Shown: positions 57,593 to 64,000 of the stretch, piece by piece
How positions within the stretch are numbered: the stretch's first letter is position 1
Layout: each line of letters opens with the position of its first letter
Assembly: GCF_900188005.1 (NCBI RefSeq)
Contig: NZ_FZNR01000023.1
Location: 1-64,000 of the forward strand
Origin: Actinoplanes regularis
GTDB taxonomy: Bacteria; Actinomycetota; Actinomycetes; Mycobacteriales; Micromonosporaceae
Length of the DNA stretch: 64,000 bases
Reading direction: 5' to 3'
The notes under the pieces: model-generated
The model's database searches: none
The model's input: the letters and a program-made list of their open reading frames with translations, nothing else
Told to the model about the DNA's origin: nothing
Made by a program: the position numbers and the translations under genes

Positions 57593-58798
57593 TCATTCGT
57601 CGCCGAGACGGTCCTGGTTGGCCTGGATCCAGGCGTCGATCGCCGCGGAGTCGTTCGGGTCGACGCCCTCGGCGATCAACTGGGCCACCGCCGCGGTGGC
57701 CGGGCTGCGCCGCTCGCCGGTGGTGTAGAGCCGGGCGAACTCCGGCACCAGCTTCTCCACCTCGGCGTCGGTCTCGGCGATCGCGGCCGGCGGCAGCCCG
57801 CGCCGCCAGGTCGCGTAGGAGGACCAGGCCCGGACGACCCGGGGCAGCATCGCCGCGTCGTCCATGTCCAGGACCGCCCGGCGATGCACCCAGTCCAGCA
57901 GGAACAGGCCGGCCACGGCCGGGCTCCAGCGCAGCGGGTCGGCGCCGGGCAGGGTGGCCGCGTGATCGAGGAGCAGGCCCAGGCAGAACCGCAGGGACGG
58001 CTGGTCGGCGTCCGGCTCGGTCAGCCCGGCGCGCGCCGCCTCGGGTGAGGCCAGGAAGTCCCGCATCAGCTCGGTGACGTCCGGCCCCTCGGGCTCGTCC
58101 AGCAGCGGGGTGGTCGGCGCGGGCAACAGCGCCAACCGGGCGGTGGCCAGCGCGCGGTCGGTGGCCAGCGAGCTGTCCGCGGGCAGGTCGCCGAGCTCGT
58201 CGGTGACCTGCAGGTGCCGGTCCACCTCGTCGCGCAGCCGGCCCGGATCCTCGTCCCGGAACCAGGTCAGCTCGTCGTGCTCGCACACCGTCCGGACCTG
58301 GGCGAGGACCCGCTCGGCCGAGGTCGCGACGAACACGTCCTTGACGATGCCGATGTTGTGGTCGACCAGGGCCACCACGGCGTGCTCGGGGCCGCCGTCG
58401 GAGCTGTCGTCGTAGGCGTAGGTCACCAGGTACGACGTCTGATCGCCGTACACGTCGCCGTAGGCATAGCAACCGGTCGGCCGGACCCGGCCCAGCTGCC
58501 CGGCCCACGACGGACCGCGCGTGTCGTGCCCGACCTGGTCGGCGCCGTCGGCATCCGGCACCAGGGTGGCGAAGACCTCGCGGATGGTCGCGGCGGCCGG
58601 CTCCGGGCGCTGGTCGGTGACGGACAGGAAGTCACCGACGAAATCGCGGACAGCGGCCGCACGGTCGGTCTCCGCGACCGAGTACACGCTGCCGAGCAGC
58701 GCTGTTCCGAGCATCTCGGCGTCGAGCGCGCAGCCCAGCTTGATCACGTCGCGGGCCGCGTGCAGCACCGCCTCGTACACGCTCTGGGGTGCCGGCAT
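57593..58798 (-). CDS. Conserved actinobacterial hypothetical protein
   Basis: A 401-residue cytoplasmic protein without a named domain that I recognise. Features: VYEAVLHAARDVIKLGCALDAEMLGTALLGSVY at the start, HNIGIVKDVFVATSAERVL, LRWSPAVAGLFLLDWVHRR and the C-terminal AQLIAEGVDPNDSAAIDAWIQANQDRLGDE. The C-terminal pattern suggests a short helical module. It lies immediately downstream of the dynamin-like pair on the same strand with 34 bp between, so it is probably co-transcribed. Confidence 0.8.
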   Translation of the reverse strand: MPAPQSVYEAVLHAARDVIKLGCALDAEMLGTALLGSVYSVAETDRAAAVRDFVGDFLSVTDQRPEPAAATIREVFATLVPDADGADQVGHDTRGPSWAGQLGRVRPTGCYAYGDVYGDQTSYLVTYAYDDSSDGGPEHAVVALVDHNIGIVKDVFVATSAERVLAQVRTVCEHDELTWFRDEDPGRLRDEVDRHLQVTDELGDLPADSSLATDRALATARLALLPAPTTPLLDEPEGPDVTELMRDFLASPEAARAGLTEPDADQPSLRFCLGLLLDHAATLPGADPLRWSPAVAGLFLLDWVHRRAVLDMDDAAMLPRVVRAWSSYATWRRGLPPAAIAETDAEVEKLVPEFARLYTTGERRSPATAAVAQLIAEGVDPNDSAAIDAWIQANQDRLGDE

Positions 58799-58832
58799 GC
58801 CGCGAGCCTACCGCTCGCGGCATGTTCCGGGA

Positions 58833-60500
58833 CTACTCCGAACGCACCACGCCGAGCGCTTCGCGCGCCTGGGCGTACGCGTTCAGCACCTCGCGCACCG
58901 GCGCCACCACGTATCCGCGGCCGACGTCGGTGATCGCCGCCCGCAGCCGCTGCTCGGCCCGACGCCGGGCGCGTCGCCCGCCGATCTCGACGAGTGGCTT
59001 CAGCAGCAGCCAGACCAGCAGCCCGGCGAAGAGCCCGCCGAGCAGCAGCACGGTCGAGAGCGGAACCGAGCCAACCTCGGGCCCGCCGATCTCGGACAGG
59101 CCGAGGGCGCTCATCACGTAGCCGAGGAGCAGCCAGATCAGGCCGGCCGTAGCCGTGGCGAGCAGCACCCACTGCGCGACGCCGGCCACGCGCCACCAGG
59201 CCGGCTGGTGGTCGGTGCCCAGGTCGGTGGTGGCGATCGCCCGGTCGAGCGCGTCCGGAAGGTCGCCGTCCCGGGACCGGGCGGCGGTGTTCAGCGCCGG
59301 TGCCCAGACCTCCGGCAGCGGTGCCGCGGCCCGTGCGGCGACCGCGCGGACCGAGAGACCGACCGCCGACTTCTGCGCTGCGTCGGCCTCCGGCAGGGAC
59401 GTGCGCGGTACGACGTCGGTGGAGACCGCATCGGTCTTGACCGGCTCCCCGAGGTGCAGCTTGCGCAGCGGGTCGGGTCGCAGCCGGCGCAGACCCCGGA
59501 CCAGCGGCCAGCCGGTGGCCGCGGCGGCCCGGTGCCGATAGGCGGCGGCAGCGGCGTCAGCGACCGCGGGCACCCCGGCGGAGGCCGCGAGCGTCTCGGT
59601 CAGCTGCCGCACGGTCGCCCGGTCCACCTCGTCCTCGGCGGCCGGCGGGCCCATCATCGCGGCCAGTTCCTCGCTCGCCGCGTCCAGGTCGGCGGCGAGC
59701 CGGCGCAGTGCGGCCTGCCGCCCGGCCACCGTCGTCTCCAGGGCGTTGCGCAGGTCACCCAGCATGCCGGGCTGCTTCGCCGAGGAGGCCAGCACCGGCG
59801 CGCCGGTCAGCCCGTCCTCGTCCACCAGTCGCCGCAGGTCGGTGAGGACCGTCTCGGTGTCCGCGGTGGTGAGCCGGTCGGCCTGGTTCAACACCACGAT
59901 GGTCACGCCGGCGTGCGTGTTGAACTGGGAGATGTAGGCGCGGTGCAGGATCCGGTCGCCGTATTTCTGCGGGTCGACCACCCAGACGATCTGGTCGACC
60001 AGCCCGAGCAGCCGGTCCACCTCCAGCTGGTGGGCCTGCTCCACGGAGTCGAAGTCGGGCAGGTCCAGCAGGACCAGGCCGCGCAGCGCGGCCTCGTCGT
60101 CGCCGTCCAGCGCGCTCTCCCGGACGAACCGCTGCCGGGGCAGCACGCCGACCCAGTCCAGCAGACGGCTGGCCGGTTCCAGCGGACCCCAGACCACGGC
60201 GTGTGCGGTGCCGGTGGTCGGCCGGCGTACCCCGACCGGCGACAGCTTGAACCGGGCCAGCGCGTTGAACAGGCTGGACTTGCCGCTGCCGGTGCTGCCG
60301 ACGAGCGCCACCACGGTGTGCTCCAGCGAGAGCGTGAGCCGCCCGCTGGCCCGCTCCACGACGGTGTGCGCCGTGACCAGCTCACTGTCCGGCAGATACG
60401 GATCGACCAACCGCAGGAACCGGGTCAGCGCCTCCAGGCGCCGGCTCAGGTCCTCCGCGTCCACCCGATCGGTGCCCCGTACCTTTTCCACCAGACTCAT
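58833..60500 (-). CDS. Dynamin-like GTPase, second of pair
   Basis: A 555-residue GTPase. P-loop GSTGSGKSS (68-76), switch I GVRRPTTGTAH, G3 DLPDFDSVEQ, G4 NQADRL. A helical middle region and two adjacent membrane helices (about 440-505: WVLLATATAGLIWLLLG, VLLLGGLFAGLLVWLLL) precede a basic C-terminal stretch. The arrangement fits the membrane-anchored bacterial dynamin-like proteins that in Streptomyces (DynB) stabilise sporulation septa. It overlaps the upstream partner by 4 nt (ATGA). The assignment to the Dyn system is by architecture and context, not by search. Confidence 0.85.
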   Translation of the reverse strand: MSLVEKVRGTDRVDAEDLSRRLEALTRFLRLVDPYLPDSELVTAHTVVERASGRLTLSLEHTVVALVGSTGSGKSSLFNALARFKLSPVGVRRPTTGTAHAVVWGPLEPASRLLDWVGVLPRQRFVRESALDGDDEAALRGLVLLDLPDFDSVEQAHQLEVDRLLGLVDQIVWVVDPQKYGDRILHRAYISQFNTHAGVTIVVLNQADRLTTADTETVLTDLRRLVDEDGLTGAPVLASSAKQPGMLGDLRNALETTVAGRQAALRRLAADLDAASEELAAMMGPPAAEDEVDRATVRQLTETLAASAGVPAVADAAAAAYRHRAAAATGWPLVRGLRRLRPDPLRKLHLGEPVKTDAVSTDVVPRTSLPEADAAQKSAVGLSVRAVAARAAAPLPEVWAPALNTAARSRDGDLPDALDRAIATTDLGTDHQPAWWRVAGVAQWVLLATATAGLIWLLLGYVMSALGLSEIGGPEVGSVPLSTVLLLGGLFAGLLVWLLLKPLVEIGGRRARRRAEQRLRAAITDVGRGYVVAPVREVLNAYAQAREALGVVRSE

Positions 60501-62383
60501 GACCCCGATCCGGTCAACGCGATTTCCCTCCTGGCGCTCTCCACCTCAGCGGCGGCTCGGCGCAACAGTGTGCCGGGTTCCGCCTCGCGGCGCACGGCGG
60601 CGGTCAGCTCCGTGTACCGGACGGCCTCGGCGTCGAGCAGTTCGTCGAAGCGGGCGACCAGCTCGTTGCGGGCCCGTCCGGCGAGATTACGGATGGCCTG
60701 GTCACCGAAGATCGCCTCGAGCACCTTCTGCGCGGCGACCGTGGTGCCGGCGCCGACCGCGACCTCCAGCCCGGTCGGGATGAACGCGGTCGAGGTGAAC
60801 ACGGCGATCATCACGGCCAGGCCGGCGCCGTTCATCGCGTACGCCGTACCGCGTGCCACCGAGCGCTTGTCGCCGGCCTCCCGGCGGACCAGGTCCAGCA
60901 CCCAACGCTGCCAGTCACGGACCATCCGGTCGGTCCGTTCCGGCAGTCCGGCCGAGATCGACTTCAGCTCCGGAATCAGCAGCGCCTCCCCGGCCGGGTG
61001 CGCCTGCCACGCCGCGTAGGACTGCTCAGCGGCGTCCGTCGCCACCCCGCGCAGCAGGGTGACCAGCTGGGACTCCAGCGCGATCCGCAGGTTGCGGCTG
61101 GGCTCGGGGCGGCCGGTGACCGCCGCGACCAGCTTGTCGCGCAGCTGGCCGACCCGGGACTCCAGCCCGCGGGCGAGGTCGCCGGTCCCGATGAACTCCT
61201 GCCAGCGGGCCAGCACCTCACCGCGGAGCAGCCGGCCGTCCTGCAATCCGTCGCGCACCGTCCGCTTGGCCGTCCGGTACGCCCCGTCGACCCGCTCGTC
61301 CAGCGCCCGCGCCGTACGCTCCTGGTCCTCGGCCGCCTCGGCCAGGCCGTCCACCGCCGGGACCAGCGCGGCCAGCGCGCCGTCGAGGGTCTGGCGGGCG
61401 ACCGCGTCACGCGCCGCGGGGCTGGCCGAGAGCTGGGCGAACCATTGCCGCATCGGCTGGATGACCTGGGCGGGGAGCATCCCGCGGTCGTCCATCTGGG
61501 TTTCCGGCAGCACGAACAGCGGAGCGTTGCCCAGGTTGTGCTCGATCAGCATCTCGCCGAGGTGCGCGGAGATCTCGGCGGCCGCGTCGAGCGGCACCCG
61601 GTCCAGCACCAGCGCGATCACCGTGCCGCGCAGGCGGGCGGTCTTGAGCAGCTCCCAGGGCACCGCGTCGGCGTACCGGGAGGCGGTGGTGACGAAGAGC
61701 CAGAGGTCGGCCGCGGCCAGCAGCTGGGCGGCGAGTTCGCGGTTGTGGTCGACCACCGAGTCGACGTCCGGCGCGTCCAGCAGGGCCAGGCCGGGGCCGA
61801 TGCCGCGAGCGCCGATCACCTGCAAAGAGTTCGGGTCGTCGCTGGTCTTGACCGTGCGGATCAGCCCGGGCAACAGGTGCGGCTGCTCGAACCAGCCGAG
61901 GTTCTCCGGGTGGGCGACGAGCACTGGCGAGCGGGTGGTCGGGCGCAGCACCCCGGAGGTGGTCACGGGCTCTTGGATCAGGCTGTTGACCAGTGTCGAC
62001 TTGCCGGCACCGGTGGAGCCGCCGACCACCACGAGCAGTGGGGCGTCCAGCCGGGCGAGGCGGGGGAGCAGGTAGTCGTCGAGCTGGGCGAGCAACGCGG
62101 AGCCGACCCGTTTGGCCTCCTCCGCGGAGGGCAGCGTCAACGGGTACGAAACAGCGCCGAGGGCCGCCCGCAATCGGCGCAGTGCCGCCGCGAGCCGGCC
62201 CACGGCCGGTTGGGGTGCGACCGGTGGGGTGATGCCGTTCTCCTTGTTCGTGGGACGGGCAGGACCGTTCCCCGTACGATCGAAAAGGTCTGCTCGCGCT
62301 GCGCTGACCTGGTCTTTTTGGTTCGTTGTAGCGGGGACGGCGGATGGGGCCGACGGGCCGCCCGCGTCTCCGTGAGTCGTCAC
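60497..62383 (-). CDS. Dynamin-like GTPase, first of pair
   Basis: A 628-residue GTPase. A disordered N-terminus of about 80 residues is followed by P-loop GGSTGAGKST (121-130), switch region TSGVLRPTTRSPVL, G3 DAPDVDSVVDHNRE and an atypical G4 LVLDRV. A long helical stalk-like region follows, a hydrophobic stretch about 520-550 (GLAVMIAVFTSTAFIPTGLEVAVGAGT) that could insert into membrane, and a helical end. It forms a pair with the downstream GTPase, as DynA/DynB do in Streptomyces. The promoter lies in the 218-bp divergent region shared with dnaK. Confidence 0.85.
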   Translation of the reverse strand: MTTHGDAGGPSAPSAVPATTNQKDQVSAARADLFDRTGNGPARPTNKENGITPPVAPQPAVGRLAAALRRLRAALGAVSYPLTLPSAEEAKRVGSALLAQLDDYLLPRLARLDAPLLVVVGGSTGAGKSTLVNSLIQEPVTTSGVLRPTTRSPVLVAHPENLGWFEQPHLLPGLIRTVKTSDDPNSLQVIGARGIGPGLALLDAPDVDSVVDHNRELAAQLLAAADLWLFVTTASRYADAVPWELLKTARLRGTVIALVLDRVPLDAAAEISAHLGEMLIEHNLGNAPLFVLPETQMDDRGMLPAQVIQPMRQWFAQLSASPAARDAVARQTLDGALAALVPAVDGLAEAAEDQERTARALDERVDGAYRTAKRTVRDGLQDGRLLRGEVLARWQEFIGTGDLARGLESRVGQLRDKLVAAVTGRPEPSRNLRIALESQLVTLLRGVATDAAEQSYAAWQAHPAGEALLIPELKSISAGLPERTDRMVRDWQRWVLDLVRREAGDKRSVARGTAYAMNGAGLAVMIAVFTSTAFIPTGLEVAVGAGTTVAAQKVLEAIFGDQAIRNLAGRARNELVARFDELLDAEAVRYTELTAAVRREAEPGTLLRRAAAEVESARREIALTGSGS

Positions 62384-62517
62384 GGATTAAAGCGTGCACG
62401 ATCTATCCAGGTCCAGCAACGGGTACCGGTATGCCGTGACCGGACAGGTATATAGGTGATTTTCGCGTGGCGCGGGCGCTCAGCGTCCGACTTGCGCCGC
62501 CCCGGCTCAACTTCGAT

Positions 62518-62546
62518 TTGACGCGTCGCGACCCCGTGGCATCATT
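62518..62546 (+). promoter_or_regulatory. dnaK promoter
   Basis: TTGACG (62518-62523) with a -10-like CATCAT (62540-62545) after 16 bp. The hexamers lie just upstream of the HAIR repeat, so HspR binding would cover the start of transcription. Confidence 0.5.
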
Positions 62547-62563
62547 GAGTCGGTTCCACTCAA
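62545..62563. promoter_or_regulatory. HAIR element (HspR operator) upstream of dnaK
   Basis: TTGAGT-N7-ACTCAA is a perfect inverted repeat matching the actinobacterial HAIR consensus CTTGAGT-N7-ACTCAAG except for the outermost base on each side. It lies 39 bp upstream of the dnaK ATG. HspR with DnaK as co-repressor binds such sites in Streptomyces and mycobacteria. Confidence 0.85.
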
Positions 62564-62601
62564 CCCTGTACGGACCAGCCGGTAATGAAGCGAGGAACAC
62601 C

Positions 62602-64000
<1,399 letters not shown>

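Overview
This is high-GC actinobacterial chromosome. Many genes begin with GTG, stop/start overlaps of 4 nt are common, and strong GC hairpins without T-tracts close convergent gene pairs. Gene content points to the family Micromonosporaceae, and Actinoplanes is my best guess from overall gene style; I ran no search. Markers are the fhaA-fhaB-pstP-rodA-pbpA-pknA-pknB growth and division cluster next to a tRNA-Leu, plus crgA, a DUF397 protein, an EtfD-type membrane oxidoreductase, a FadE5-type acyl-CoA dehydrogenase, a dCTP deaminase and a tandem pair of dynamin-like GTPases. I see no phage, insertion sequence, CRISPR array or replication origin. It is core and lineage-specific chromosome rather than a genomic island.

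Layout. 0-5.7 kb: a secreted repeat protein; an acyl-CoA carboxylase beta subunit plus acyl-CoA dehydrogenase behind a double palindromic operator; and an XRE/NB-ARC regulator broken by one missing G exactly in its P-loop. 5.8-15 kb: a divergent MarR/YceI pair with a palindrome over the yceI promoter, a glutamate-cysteine ligase-like enzyme, membrane and PASTA proteins, a lineage-specific patch around an orphan DUF397 gene, a WecG/TagA/CpsF glycosyltransferase and tRNA-Leu(CAG). 15-24.2 kb: the Ser/Thr kinase, FHA and peptidoglycan operon, with nearly all junctions overlapping. 24.2-28.8 kb: trpG, a small membrane protein, a class E sortase with a very long disordered N-terminus and a DUF881 protein on the minus strand, then crgA divergently. 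29-35.7 kb: the EtfD-type protein, a GOLPH3-like protein, two CNNM-type proteins, a LamG protein and tRNA-Gly(CCC). 35.8-48.6 kb: a pyridoxamine-oxidase-fold gene and dcd flanking a LexA box, a decayed methyltransferase, a SpoIIE-type phosphatase, fadE5, a secreted subtilase, pxpA and a thioredoxin/NHL protein. 48.6-57.5 kb: a 1044-residue Pro-rich membrane protein with 30-bp coding repeats, the branched-chain ketoacid dehydrogenase operon bkdABC, and an uncharacterised acidic/basic gene pair. 57.6-64 kb: a conserved hypothetical, the dynamin-like pair, and dnaK (cut by the window end) behind a HAIR/HspR site.

How the genes fit together. Two themes recur. The first is acyl-CoA catabolism: a carboxylase beta subunit, two acyl-CoA dehydrogenases, the BCKDH complex, and the membrane protein expected to take electrons from acyl-CoA dehydrogenases via ETF. 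The etfD-type and fadE5 promoters, 11 kb apart, carry the same palindrome TTACT-N4-GGGTAA, and a one-mismatch copy lies in the hemolysin III/pxpA intergenic region. This suggests one regulator couples a dehydrogenase to its electron sink, and it is the most interesting finding here. The second theme is envelope growth and division: the kinase/phosphatase/FHA cluster, RodA-PBP, CrgA, sortase, dynamins and several repeat-rich exported proteins. Additional regulatory finds are a perfect LexA box (36372-36387), a HAIR element (62545-62563) and several unassigned perfect palindromes.
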